DNA from: Sphingomonas parva (ex Maeng et al. 2020)
GTDB lineage: Bacteria > Pseudomonadota > Alphaproteobacteria > Sphingomonadales > Sphingomonadaceae
Assembly (NCBI RefSeq): GCF_004564275.1
Contig: NZ_SPDV01000005.1
Span: 1-64,000, forward strand
Length of the DNA: 64,000 nucleotides
Reading direction: 5' to 3'
The notes under the pieces were generated by a model that saw only the letters and a list, made by a program, of their open reading frames with translations, was not told the origin of the DNA and did no database searches. The position numbers were made by a program, and so were the translations under genes. Positions 46,142-54,380 of the stretch are shown here, one piece after another (the stretch's first letter is position 1; every line of letters begins with the position of its first letter).

Positions 46142-46535
46142 CCCGCTGGCGATCAGCGGCCGAAAGCCCTATCTGGCCGGAATGGCTGCTCTCCTGTCCC
46201 GGCTGCTGATCCTGCTGGCAGTGCTCGTCGCGCCGTTGACCATGGCCGGGCACGCGGCAGCGATGGCGTCCCCGCCTGCGCCGCAGGCGACCGTCGTGCA
46301 TCACCGCGCGGCGGAGATGGCGGCGGAGCATTGCGCCGGGGCGAGCGACGAGCGCCCGAAGGATCGGCCCGGGCAGGCTTTCGACTGCGCAATCGCCTGC
46401 GCCGCGCTGCCCGCGATGCCGGCGCGCGTCGCCGAGATCTCCCGCATGCCTGCGCCGCTCGACCCGCCGGCCCCCGCCTGCGCGCCCAGAGGCCTCCACC
46501 CCGAAGCGGCGACGCCCCCTCCCCGCATCTCCTGA
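46131..46535 (+). CDS. Small exported protein of the copper cluster
   Basis: A 134-residue protein with an N-terminal hydrophobic segment (LLSRLLILLAVLVAPLTMAGHAAA) that looks like a signal or anchor. The rest has His and Cys residues (VVHHRAAEMAAEHCAG, AFDCAIACAAL) and ends ALHPEAATPP-like, a pattern seen in short DUF2946-related proteins of sphingomonad copper clusters. Function unknown; metal binding in the periplasm is likely from the ligands. It overlaps the fusion gene by 11 bases and is 31 bases before the next small gene. Confidence 0.6.
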   Translation: MRSSPLAISGRKPYLAGMAALLSRLLILLAVLVAPLTMAGHAAAMASPPAPQATVVHHRAAEMAAEHCAGASDERPKDRPGQAFDCAIACAALPAMPARVAEISRMPAPLDPPAPACAPRGLHPEAATPPPRIS

Positions 46536-46566
46536 AGAAGAACCCCTTTCTTTCAGGAGACACGAC

Positions 46567-46806
46567 ATGAAGACGATGATGGCTGCGGTCGCGCTCGCGA
46601 TCGCTCTCCCCGCCGCTGCGCACGCCCAGCCGGCCAACCCCGGCGAGAAGCACGAGCATGCGGACGGCAAGGACTGCTGCTGCAAAAGCGAAAAGAAGAT
46701 GCCCTGCTGCGAGAAGATGCACGGCAAGCATGAGGAAGGCGCCGCCGATCCGCATGCCGGCCACGACATGAGCGGCCACCAGGGCCACCAGCAGCCCCAA
46801 AACTGA
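46567..46806 (+). CDS. Periplasmic Cys/His-rich metal-binding protein, 79 residues
   Basis: A 79-residue secreted protein: signal peptide (1-20, ending AHA), then a mature part with KDCCCKSEKKMPCCEKMHGKH and a C-terminal HAGHDMSGHQGHQQ. The four to five Cys and eight or more His residues point to metal sequestration, most likely copper. A clear AGGAGA is placed seven bases upstream of the ATG. It has no recognised family name for me. It sits between another small exported protein and copA, 79 bases before the latter. Confidence 0.7.
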   Translation: MKTMMAAVALAIALPAAAHAQPANPGEKHEHADGKDCCCKSEKKMPCCEKMHGKHEEGAADPHAGHDMSGHQGHQQPQN

Positions 46807-46885
46807 CACCGAGGGAGGCGGGGGACACGCTCCGCCTCCCGCTTCCGCCGCCGCGGGCCGAGACCCGGCGGCGCATGAGGACGAC

Positions 46886-48589
46886 ATGATTCACCAGCTC
46901 ATGCAGCGACGTACGCTGCTGCGCGGGGCGGGCCTGATCGGCGCCGCCGCCGGAATGAACGCGCTGTTGCCGGCCTGGGCCCGGAGCGGAAGCCCGGGCC
47001 TCGCGGCCAAGGGCTCCGCGACGCTCGGCGGCAACGACATCAGGCTGATCGTCGACCGCACCATGCTCGGCGTCGACGGCAGGGCAGGACACGCGGTGGC
47101 GATCAACGGCACCGTTCCCGCGCCGCTCCTGCGCCTGCGCGAGGGAGAGCGGGTCCGGCTGACGGTCGACAACCGCCTCGACGAGCCGACCTCGATCCAC
47201 TGGCACGGCCTGCTCGTCCCCTTCGAGATGGACGGCGTGCCGGGCGTCAGCTTCCCCGGCATCGCGCCACGGTCCAGCTTCAGCTACGAATTCGTGCTGA
47301 AGCAGGCCGGCACCTATTGGTACCACAGCCATTCGGGCCTGCAGGAGCAGATCGGCCATTACGGACCGCTGATCATCGATCCCGCGGGTGCCGATCCGAT
47401 CGCGTACGATCGCGAGCACGTCCTCGTCCTTTCGGACTGGACCTTCCTCCACCCGCACACGCTGTTCACGCGCCTCAAGCAGGAAGCGGGCTTCTGGAAT
47501 CGGCAGAAGACGACACTCGCCGGCCGTGACGGGACCGATCGGATGTCCGACGAGGACCGCCGCATGTTCGCCCGGATGCGGATGGACCCCACCGACATCG
47601 CCGACGTCACCGCCGCCGCCTATACCTACCTCCTCAACGGCCACAGCCCCGGAGAGAACTGGACCGGCCTGTTCCGGCCCGGCGAACGGGTTCGCCTCCG
47701 CATCGTCAATGCGGCGGCCCAGACGATCTTCAATCTGCGCGTCCCCGGCCTGCGCCTCACCGTGGTCGCCACCGACGGAATCCCGGTGCGTCCGGTCGAG
47801 GTCGACGAGCTGCAGATCGGCAATGCCGAGACCTACGATCTGATCGTCGCACCGGACGACCGCGCCTACAGCATCGTCGCCGAGACGATCGACCGCTCCG
47901 GCATGGCCGTCGCGACGCTCGCGCCGCGCCTCGGCCTGCGCGCCGCAGTGCCGCCGCTCCGTCCGCGGCCGACGCTGGGCATGAAGGACATGGGCATGGG
48001 CGGCATGGACCATGCGGCGAGGGGCCACGGCGCCATGGACATGCGCGACGAGGCTCGGGTCCAATTCCCCGTCGGCCCGGGAGTCGACATGATCGCGCCG
48101 ATGCCGGCGGACCGCACCGGCGATCCCGGTATCGGGCTCGACCAAGTCGGTCACCGGGTGCTCACCTATCGCGATCTGGTCGCCCTGGAGCCGCGACAGG
48201 ATCGTCGCGCGCCGACGCGCCGGATCGACATCCACCTGACCGGCAACATGGAGCGGTTCATGTGGTCGATGGACGGCGCGCAATTGAGCGAGAGCCCGGA
48301 ACCCTATCGCTTCGCCCGGAACGAGCGCGTGCGCCTGCGGCTGATCAACGACACGATGATGACTCACCCCATGCATCTGCACGGCCACTTCTTCGAGATC
48401 GTCAACGGCCAGGGCGACCTCCAGCCGCTGAAGCACACGATACGCGTCCTGCCCGGCGGCTATGTCGACCTCGATCTGACCGCCGATGCGCCGGGAGATT
48501 GGGCCTTCCACTGCCACCTTCTCTACCACATGCACGCCGGCATGATGCGGGTGGTGACGGTCCGGCCGCTCGACGGAGACGCCGCATGA
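46886..48589 (+). CDS. copA: Copper resistance multicopper oxidase CopA
   Basis: A 567-residue periplasmic oxidase. A twin-arginine signal is at the start (QRRTLLRGAGLIGAAAG). All copper motifs are visible: IHWHGLL, YWYHSHSG, HPMHLHGHFF and HCHLLYHMHAGMM. A Met/His-rich loop (GMKDMGMGGMDHAARGHGAMDM, about 363-385) may bind cuprous copper. It oxidises Cu(I) in the periplasm. Its stop overlaps the copB start in an ATGA. The start ATG at 46886 precedes the twin-Arg by seven residues; a second Met (MQRR) is also possible. Confidence 0.95.
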   Translation: MIHQLMQRRTLLRGAGLIGAAAGMNALLPAWARSGSPGLAAKGSATLGGNDIRLIVDRTMLGVDGRAGHAVAINGTVPAPLLRLREGERVRLTVDNRLDEPTSIHWHGLLVPFEMDGVPGVSFPGIAPRSSFSYEFVLKQAGTYWYHSHSGLQEQIGHYGPLIIDPAGADPIAYDREHVLVLSDWTFLHPHTLFTRLKQEAGFWNRQKTTLAGRDGTDRMSDEDRRMFARMRMDPTDIADVTAAAYTYLLNGHSPGENWTGLFRPGERVRLRIVNAAAQTIFNLRVPGLRLTVVATDGIPVRPVEVDELQIGNAETYDLIVAPDDRAYSIVAETIDRSGMAVATLAPRLGLRAAVPPLRPRPTLGMKDMGMGGMDHAARGHGAMDMRDEARVQFPVGPGVDMIAPMPADRTGDPGIGLDQVGHRVLTYRDLVALEPRQDRRAPTRRIDIHLTGNMERFMWSMDGAQLSESPEPYRFARNERVRLRLINDTMMTHPMHLHGHFFEIVNGQGDLQPLKHTIRVLPGGYVDLDLTADAPGDWAFHCHLLYHMHAGMMRVVTVRPLDGDAA

Positions 48590-49533
48590 CCCGCTTTCTG
48601 ATCGCGCTTCTCGCGGCGGGCGCCGCCGCGCCGGCGCTCGCCCAGCATGCCGGCCATTCGGCGGCCGCCGAGGCCCCGCCGGTCGAGGCGCATCAAGACC
48701 ACGCCGCAGCCGATCCGGCCTGCCCGCCCGAGCATGCCGCGATGGGCCATTGCACCCCCGCGACTCCCCACGGCGCCGCGACGCAGGCGCCGCCGATCGG
48801 CCCGGCCCCTGCAGAGGCGATGGCCGGACCCGAGCATGCCGCCGATGCCGTGTGGGACAGAGCGGCGATGGGCGCCTCCCGCGAGACCTTGCGGCGCGAG
48901 CACGGCGACATGCCGGTCTCCAAGGTGATGATCGACCGGCTCGAATGGCAGGGCCGGCGCGGCGAGAACGGCTATGCCTGGGACATGGATGCCTGGCATG
49001 GCGGCGACGTCGACAAATTGTGGCTGAAGAGCGAGGGGGAAGGCGGCTCCCGGCTCGAGCACGGCGAGGTGCAGGCGTTGTGGAGCCACGCGATCGATCC
49101 GTGGTTCGATCTGCAGCTCGGCCTCCGCCAGGATTTCGGCAGCGGACCCGACCGCAGCTGGCTGGCGGCCGGCGTCGAGGGTCTCGCGCCTTATTGGTTC
49201 GAGATCGACGCCGCCGTCTTCGTCTCGAGCAAGGGCGAGGTCGTGGCGCGGGCGGAAGCGGAATACGACCTGCGCATCACCCAGCGGCTGATCCTCCAGC
49301 CGCGCGCCGAGCTGAACCTTTCGGCGCAGGAGTCCGCGGCGCTGCGCCTCGGCGCCGGCCTCAGCAAGGCGGCGCTCGGCCTCCGCCTCCGCTACGAGCT
49401 GGACCGCCGCTTCGCCCCTTATGCCGGCGTCGAATATGAAAGGGCGTTCGGCGATACGGCGGATTTCCGCCGCGCGGCCGGAGAGAGACGGGGCGGGTGG
49501 AACGTCCTGATGGGCGTGCGGGCCTGGTTCTGA
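48586..49533 (+). CDS. copB: Copper resistance outer-membrane protein CopB
   Basis: A 315-residue protein with signal peptide (1-19, ending ALA) and a His/Pro-rich segment (QHAGHSAAAEAPPVEAHQDHAA, about 20-95). The CopB domain follows: SKVMIDRLEWQGRRGENGYAWDMDAWHGGDVDKLWLKSEGEG and EVQALWSHAIDPWFDLQLGLRQDFG, ending FAPYAGVEYERAFGDTADFRRAAGE and a final aromatic residue (VRAWF). It works with CopA in copper efflux or sequestration at the outer membrane. ATG 48586 overlaps the copA stop. Confidence 0.93.
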   Translation: MTRFLIALLAAGAAAPALAQHAGHSAAAEAPPVEAHQDHAAADPACPPEHAAMGHCTPATPHGAATQAPPIGPAPAEAMAGPEHAADAVWDRAAMGASRETLRREHGDMPVSKVMIDRLEWQGRRGENGYAWDMDAWHGGDVDKLWLKSEGEGGSRLEHGEVQALWSHAIDPWFDLQLGLRQDFGSGPDRSWLAAGVEGLAPYWFEIDAAVFVSSKGEVVARAEAEYDLRITQRLILQPRAELNLSAQESAALRLGAGLSKAALGLRLRYELDRRFAPYAGVEYERAFGDTADFRRAAGERRGGWNVLMGVRAWF

Positions 49534-49552
49534 CCGTCCCGCGCACCGGCCG

Positions 49553-50857
49553 TCAGCGCTCCGGCCGCGTCTCCGGCATCCGCCACAGCACCGGCAGCAC
49601 GGCCAGGGCGACCGCGGCAATCATCACGCCCGGAACAGCCGGCCAGCCGCTGTGGTCGAGCAGGCGCTGCGCGACATAGGGCGCGAGGCCGCCGAAGATC
49701 GCCGTCGCCGCGGTCGCCCCCAGGGCGAGTCCGCTGAGCCGTCCTTCGCCCGGGAATTGCTCGGCGGTCGCGACCGCGCCGACGGCGCTGACGCCGCCCC
49801 CGAGCGCGGCGAGGGCGAGGATGCCGAGCCAGATCTGCGCCGGCGATCCTGCGCCCATCCAGACGAACATCAGGATCGGCAGCGATGCCGCGGCGACGCA
49901 TAGGACGATCAGCACCGGCCTGCGGCCCACCCTGTCGGATAGGGCCCCGACCAGCGGCGTGATCGCGATCACCACCAGCGCCGCGACCGTCGAAAGCCAC
50001 AGGGCCTGTCCTTCGCCGAGGCCCCCGGCGGCGATCAGGAACGCCGGCGCGTAGGTGATGCCGACATAATAAGTGATCGATCCGAGCGCGGAGATGGCGA
50101 AGCCGCGCGCCACGGCCGTCCGGTAGCGCGCGGCGACATGGCGCAGCGGCGCGGCCGGCACCGTCCCGCGCGCCCGCTGGCGCTCGAACTCGGGCGATTC
50201 CTCCATGGTCGACCGGGCGATCCAGACGGCAGCCGCAAGCGCCGATCCGACCAGGAACGGGATCCGCCAGCCCCAGCTCTCGAGCGCGGCGCCGTCCAGC
50301 GCGGCCACGGTCGCGGCCGAGATACCGACGGCGAGCAGCGCGCCGAGCTCGCTCGCCATGGCCGCAAGCGAGGTCACCAGGCCGCGCCGCGCGGTCGGTG
50401 CACCCTCGAGCAGATAGGCGACGACGCCGGTATATTCGCCGCCGACCGAGAAGGCCATGAAGCAGCGGAGCAGGAGCAGCAAGCCGCCGGCGAGCGGACC
50501 GATGTCGGCGCGGGTCGGGAGCAGCGCCGTAGCGAGCATCGCCGCGCTCATCATCGCCATCGACAGGAGCATCACCCGTCGCCTTCCGAACCGGTCACCG
50601 AAGCTGCCGAACACGGCCGCTCCAAACGGGCGCATCAGATAGGCGGCGGCGAAGCCGGCCAGGGTCACCGCCACCGATCCCTCGCCCCCGCCGAAGAAGA
50701 TCCTGGCGAGCACGGTCACGAAATAGAGATAGAGGGTGAAATCGTACCATTCGACGATCGTCGAAAAGGCCGCGACGGCCATCGACGCCCGTGATAACCC
50801 GGCCTGGCGTGTGTCCTCGGTCAAGCCTCGCCCTCCCCTGCCGGCGCAGCCAAGCAT
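49553..50857 (-). CDS. MHS-family metabolite:H+ symporter (MFS)
   Basis: A 434-residue twelve-helix transporter. FSTIVEWYDFTLYLYFVTVLARIFF is the hallmark start of the MHS family (citrate, alpha-ketoglutarate, proline or shikimate carriers), followed by GSFGDRFGRRRVM and GGEYTGVVAYLLE. The substrate is not predictable. The start at 50857 is the first ATG; a TTG at 50824 has a better GGAGGGCGAGG site and gives MTEDTRQAG. It converges with copB (19 bases) and is divergent from the DoxX gene. Confidence 0.87.
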   Translation of the reverse strand: MLGCAGRGGRGLTEDTRQAGLSRASMAVAAFSTIVEWYDFTLYLYFVTVLARIFFGGGEGSVAVTLAGFAAAYLMRPFGAAVFGSFGDRFGRRRVMLLSMAMMSAAMLATALLPTRADIGPLAGGLLLLLRCFMAFSVGGEYTGVVAYLLEGAPTARRGLVTSLAAMASELGALLAVGISAATVAALDGAALESWGWRIPFLVGSALAAAVWIARSTMEESPEFERQRARGTVPAAPLRHVAARYRTAVARGFAISALGSITYYVGITYAPAFLIAAGGLGEGQALWLSTVAALVVIAITPLVGALSDRVGRRPVLIVLCVAAASLPILMFVWMGAGSPAQIWLGILALAALGGGVSAVGAVATAEQFPGEGRLSGLALGATAATAIFGGLAPYVAQRLLDHSGWPAVPGVMIAAVALAVLPVLWRMPETRPER

Positions 50858-50929
50858 GAAAGGGGACGCTCGGCCAGCGCCGATTGCCCGGCGCGGCTCC
50901 GGGCCCTCGCCGGCCCCTTTCGCGCGTCG

Positions 50930-50954
50930 GGAACCATTCCGGCAGCGACACGTC
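50930..50954 (+). promoter_or_regulatory. EcfG-like promoter before the DoxX gene
   Basis: GGAAC (50930-50934), 16 bases, CGTC (50951-50954): one mismatch to GGAAC-N16-CGTT. It stands 35 bases before the ATG at 50989, a fitting distance. Plausible general-stress promoter. Confidence 0.42.
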
Positions 50955-50988
50955 TACGGACCGGCGGCGACGCATTTCGGAGGTCCCA

Positions 50989-51414
50989 ATGCTCGACCAG
51001 GTGGGTATCGCGCGCAGGTCTCCCTACGCGCTGGCGCTGCTGCGCATCGTCTCGGGCCTGATCTTCCTCGAGCACGGCACCCAGAAGTTCCTCGGCTTTC
51101 CGGCCGGCAAGGCTTCGGGCGCCGGCTGGGCGCTCGACAATCCCGGCGCCTTCGCCGGGATCTTCGAGCTGACCTGCGGGCTGCTGATCACGATCGGGCT
51201 GTTCACCCGCCCGGCCGCCTTCCTCGCCTCCGGAACGATGGCGGTCGCTTATTGGTATGCGCACGCCCCGCAGACCTTCTTTCCGGTGAACAACGGCGGG
51301 GACGCCGCGATCCTCTACTGCTTCGTGTTCCTGTACCTCGTGTTCGCCGGACCGGGCGTGTGGAGCCTCGACGAGGTGCGGTCGCGGACGAGCGCCACGG
51401 GACCGGCGGCCTGA
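50989..51414 (+). CDS. DoxX family membrane protein
   Basis: A 141-residue protein with four membrane helices: RIVSGLIFLEHGTQKFLGFP is the DoxX signature, then FAGIFELTCGLLITIGLFTRPAAFLASGTM and LYCFVFLYLVFAGPGVWSLD. DoxX proteins are redox-linked inner-membrane proteins of poorly known function, often stress-induced. A clean GGAGGTCCCA site fixes the start at 50989 rather than at the earlier in-frame ATG. It lies downstream of an EcfG-like element. Confidence 0.87.
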   Translation: MLDQVGIARRSPYALALLRIVSGLIFLEHGTQKFLGFPAGKASGAGWALDNPGAFAGIFELTCGLLITIGLFTRPAAFLASGTMAVAYWYAHAPQTFFPVNNGGDAAILYCFVFLYLVFAGPGVWSLDEVRSRTSATGPAA

Positions 51415-51436
51415 CCGGCGCGCGCCACAATCTCCC

Positions 51437-52804
51437 TCAATAAGGGGTGGCGCTCGGGTGATCGCCCTCGGGGACCGGCGCGCCGGCCCGGGACGGCGCT
51501 TCCGCGACCGGCGCCTGGCGGGGCGGCGCGATCCGCCAGATGGTGTTCGAAAGATCGTCCGCGACGATCAGCGCGCCGCGCGGATCCACGGTGACGCCGA
51601 CCGGACGGCCGCGGGTCTTGCCGTCGCTGCCCCGGAAGCCGGTGACGAAATCGATCGGCTGGCCGGCCGGACGGCCGCCGCGGAACGGCACGAAGACCAC
51701 CTTGTAGCCGGACGGCTTGCTGCGGTTCCAGCTGCCGTGCTCGCCGACGAAGACGCCGTCGGCGAAGCGTGCGCCCATCACCGGGCTGGAGAAAGCGACG
51801 CCGAGGGCGGCGACGTGCGGCCCCAGGCTGTAGTCCGGCCGGATCGCCGACGCGACCTTGGCCGCATCCTGCGGCTGCGCCCGCGTATCGACGTGCTGGC
51901 CCCAATAGCTGAACGGCCAGCCGTAGAAGCCGCCGTCGCGCACCGAGGTGAGATAGTCGGGGACGAGGTTTGGGCCGAGCTCGTCGCGCTCGTTCACCAC
52001 CGCCCAGAGCCGGCCGGTGCCCGGCTGGATGGCGAGCGCGGTCGGATTGCGGATGCCGGTGGCGAACGGCCGGTGCGCGCCGGTCGCGGCATCGATCTGC
52101 CAGATCATCGCGCGATCGACCTCCGCGGCCATGCCGCGCTCGGTGATGTTGCTGTTCGAGCCGATGCCGACATAGAGGAAGCGGCCGTCGGGACTGGCGG
52201 CCAGCGACTTCGTCCAATGATGGTTGATCTGCGACGGCAGGTCGGTGACCTTGACCGGGGGACCGCTCGCCCGCGTTTGTCCGTCGGCATAAGCGAAGCG
52301 CACCAGCGCATCCTGGTTGGCGACGTAGAGCTGGCCGTTCACCAGCGCCAGTCCGTACGGAGCGTTGAGGTTTTCCGCGAAGACGGTGCGGCCCTCGTAG
52401 ACGCCGTCGCCGTTCGCGTCGCGCAGCAGGGTGAGGCGGTTGCCGCTCTTCACGGACGTGGTGCCCTTGGCCTTGATCACGCCGGCGATGAGATCCTTCG
52501 GCCGCAGCGGCGGCGCGCCGCCGCCGCGACCCTCGGCGACGAGGATGTCTCCGTTCGCGAGGACGAGGGTCTGGCGCGGGATGCCGAGCCCGGTGGCGAT
52601 GGCGGTGATCGTATAGCCTTGCGGCACGACCGGCCGCTGATCACCCCAGGGCGCGGGATCGGCGATCTTCATGCTCGGGACGAGGCCGCGCTCCTGCTCG
52701 GGGAGGTTCGGATTGGCGCCATATTGCTCGGGCGCGGGATCGCTGCCGCAGGCGGTGAGAAGGGCGGCCGCCGCAGCGGCGGAGAGGAGGACGGTCCGGT
52801 TCAT
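51437..52804 (-). CDS. PQQ-type sorbosone/sugar dehydrogenase lipoprotein
   Basis: A 455-residue protein with a lipoprotein signal (LLTACGSD, Cys near 20) and a beta-propeller: TGLGIPRQTLVLANGDILVAE, LNAPYGLALVNGQLYVAN, DGRFLYVGIGSNSNITERG and the RGRPVGVTVDPRGALIVADDLSNTIWRI end match L-sorbosone dehydrogenase-like proteins. They oxidise sugars or aldehydes in the periplasm with PQQ. The start at 52804 overlaps the stop of the DUF2231 gene upstream by four bases, so the two are translationally coupled. Confidence 0.87.
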   Translation of the reverse strand: MNRTVLLSAAAAAALLTACGSDPAPEQYGANPNLPEQERGLVPSMKIADPAPWGDQRPVVPQGYTITAIATGLGIPRQTLVLANGDILVAEGRGGGAPPLRPKDLIAGVIKAKGTTSVKSGNRLTLLRDANGDGVYEGRTVFAENLNAPYGLALVNGQLYVANQDALVRFAYADGQTRASGPPVKVTDLPSQINHHWTKSLAASPDGRFLYVGIGSNSNITERGMAAEVDRAMIWQIDAATGAHRPFATGIRNPTALAIQPGTGRLWAVVNERDELGPNLVPDYLTSVRDGGFYGWPFSYWGQHVDTRAQPQDAAKVASAIRPDYSLGPHVAALGVAFSSPVMGARFADGVFVGEHGSWNRSKPSGYKVVFVPFRGGRPAGQPIDFVTGFRGSDGKTRGRPVGVTVDPRGALIVADDLSNTIWRIAPPRQAPVAEAPSRAGAPVPEGDHPSATPY

Positions 52805-53229
52805 TTCGTCGCTCCCACGCGAAGGCTCGAGAAGCCGATCCAGACGATTGCGATCGCCAGGACGGTGACGATCACGGACAGGATCAGGCCCTGCGGCATC
52901 GTTCCGAAGGCGTCGCGCGCGTGAACGAACGAGTTGATCAGCCCGAGCACGAAGACGACCAGCAGGAGGAGGAAGGAGAGCAGCGGCCAGCCTCGCCGCG
53001 GCCGCGCGCGGACGAGGCCGATCAGCGCGCCGAGCAGCGCGAAGCCGGTGAAGACCATCGCCCCGGCGATCAGCCAGGCGGCGAAATTGATCCATTGGAT
53101 CTGATAGTTGGACGAATAGGCAAGGTCGCTGAGCAGCCCGCCGACGAACAGCGGCAATGCGCCGGCCGTGAGGAACGCCTGCAGCGGGTGGATCGGCCTG
53201 TGCGGTCTTCGTTCGGCTTGCGTGGCCAC
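52801..53229 (-). CDS. DUF2231 family membrane protein
   Basis: A 142-residue inner-membrane protein with four hydrophobic helices (HPLQAFLTAGALPLFVGGLLSDLAY, INFAAWLIAGAMVFTGFALLGALIGL, WPLLSFLLLLVVFVLGLINSFVHARDA, LILSVIVTVLAIAIVWIGFSSLRV). The HPxxxxF-start and the central NFAAWLIAGA are DUF2231-like. Family members are often paired with sorbosone dehydrogenase genes, as here (ATGA overlap). Function unknown; perhaps a haem or electron link to the dehydrogenase. Confidence 0.8.
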   Translation of the reverse strand: MATQAERRPHRPIHPLQAFLTAGALPLFVGGLLSDLAYSSNYQIQWINFAAWLIAGAMVFTGFALLGALIGLVRARPRRGWPLLSFLLLLVVFVLGLINSFVHARDAFGTMPQGLILSVIVTVLAIAIVWIGFSSLRVGATK

Positions 53230-53334
53230 GGCGCGTCCTTCCCTTGCCCGTGCGGCCGCCCGCCGCGATCCGGCCCGGCCGATCGCATCGAAGCGCCCGC
53301 GCCTGCCGCAAAAGCGCAGCAGTGCAGGCTGGAG

Positions 53335-53359
53335 AATGCGAGGGCGCGGGGCTTGTTCC
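53335..53359 (-). promoter_or_regulatory. EcfG-like element upstream of the DUF2231 gene
   Basis: On the minus strand GGAAC (53359-53355), 16 bases, CATT (53338-53335): one mismatch to the EcfG consensus. It is about 106 bases before the DUF2231 start. It overlaps the likely upstream region of the DUF3833 gene on the plus strand. Confidence 0.3.
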
Positions 53360-53447
53360 GAAGCGTTCGCGGCCGATCCGCGGCTTTGCTATAGGCTGGC
53401 TCGGGCCGGCGGACCTGCAGCCGCCGGCCGTTCCGGAGGTGCCTCTC

Positions 53448-53915
53448 GTGTCGGTTCCCGTTCTCCTCGCCCTGCTCCTCGCGGGGCCCGCCGCCGGATC
53501 GGCGCTCGAACGCTTCTTCACTGGGACCACCGAAGGCGCCGGAACGGTGGACGTGATCGCCTCGCGTCCGCACGCCATGCGCGACCGCGCCCGCGGCCGG
53601 ATCGACGCCGAGGGCGCGCTCGTCCTCGATCAGATCGTCGAAGAGGCGGGCAAGCCCGTCCGGCGGCGCGCGTGGCGGCTGCTGCGCTCCGGCGGCAACC
53701 GCATCACCGGCACGATCAGCGACGTGAACGGCCCGGTCAGCGGCGAAATCGCCGGCGACACCCTCCACCTGCGCTACCGCATGAAGGAGGGGCCGAGCGT
53801 CGAGCAGTGGATCACGCTGGATCCGGGGGGACGCAGCGCCCGCAACCGGATGACCTTCCGCCGTTTCGGGCTGAAGGTCGCGACCGTCCAATCGACGATC
53901 CGCAAGCTCGACTGA
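53448..53915 (+). CDS. DUF3833 family exported protein
   Basis: A 155-residue protein with a signal segment (MSVPVLLALLLAGPAAG) and the DUF3833 body: ALERFFTGTTEGAGTVDVI, RDRARGRIDAEGALVLDQ, ITGTISDVNGPVSGEIAGDTLHLRYRM and NRMTFRRFGLKVATVQSTIRKLD. Members are periplasmic or lipoproteins of unknown role. GTG 53448 is chosen because GGAGG at 53435-53439 is eight bases upstream; earlier in-frame starts give an Arg-rich leader without a site. It converges with flgB. Confidence 0.83.
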   Translation: MSVPVLLALLLAGPAAGSALERFFTGTTEGAGTVDVIASRPHAMRDRARGRIDAEGALVLDQIVEEAGKPVRRRAWRLLRSGGNRITGTISDVNGPVSGEIAGDTLHLRYRMKEGPSVEQWITLDPGGRSARNRMTFRRFGLKVATVQSTIRKLD

Positions 53916-53949
53916 CGCGTCGCGCGAGGGCGCGACGGCGCGGGGACGC

Positions 53950-54369
53950 TTAGCGCGTCGCCGTCTTCATCAGCAGCAGCTGCTTCTTGTAGAGGCTGGT
54001 CAGCGCCGTGAAATCGGCCTGGACCTGACCCATCTTGAGCAATTGCTCCTCGAGCGTGACGTTGTTGCCGTCCGGCTTCGTCTCCATCGTGTCCTTGTCC
54101 AGGATCACGCCGTTGGCACCGCTCGTCGGCCTGGCGCCGAGCGCGGCCATGCCGCCACTGATCGTCACGCGCGGACGCACGACGCGCGGGCCGCCCTCCA
54201 TCGCACCGAGCATCTGGCTGAAGTCCGGCGCCTCGACCTCCCGGGCCTTGAAGCCGGGAGTCTCGCTGTTGGCGATGTTCTGCGCGATCACCTTCTGGCG
54301 ACCGGACATGTGCTGCATCGCCTGCTCGATGCCCTTGAACAAATTCGGGGTTCCGCCGATTCCGCTCAC
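53950..54369 (-). CDS. flgB: Flagellar basal-body rod protein FlgB
   Basis: A 139-residue proximal rod protein: GIEQAMQHMSGRQKVIAQNIANSETPGFKAREVEAPDF is the canonical FlgB N-terminus and GNNVTLEEQLLKMGQVQADFTALTSLYKKQLLLMKTATR the C-terminus. It lies 11 bases downstream of the large FlaEY-like gene on the minus strand. flgC and fliE, its usual companions, are 26 kb away on the plus strand. Confidence 0.95.
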   Translation of the reverse strand: MSGIGGTPNLFKGIEQAMQHMSGRQKVIAQNIANSETPGFKAREVEAPDFSQMLGAMEGGPRVVRPRVTISGGMAALGARPTSGANGVILDKDTMETKPDGNNVTLEEQLLKMGQVQADFTALTSLYKKQLLLMKTATR

Positions 54370-54380
54370 GTCTATTCCCC

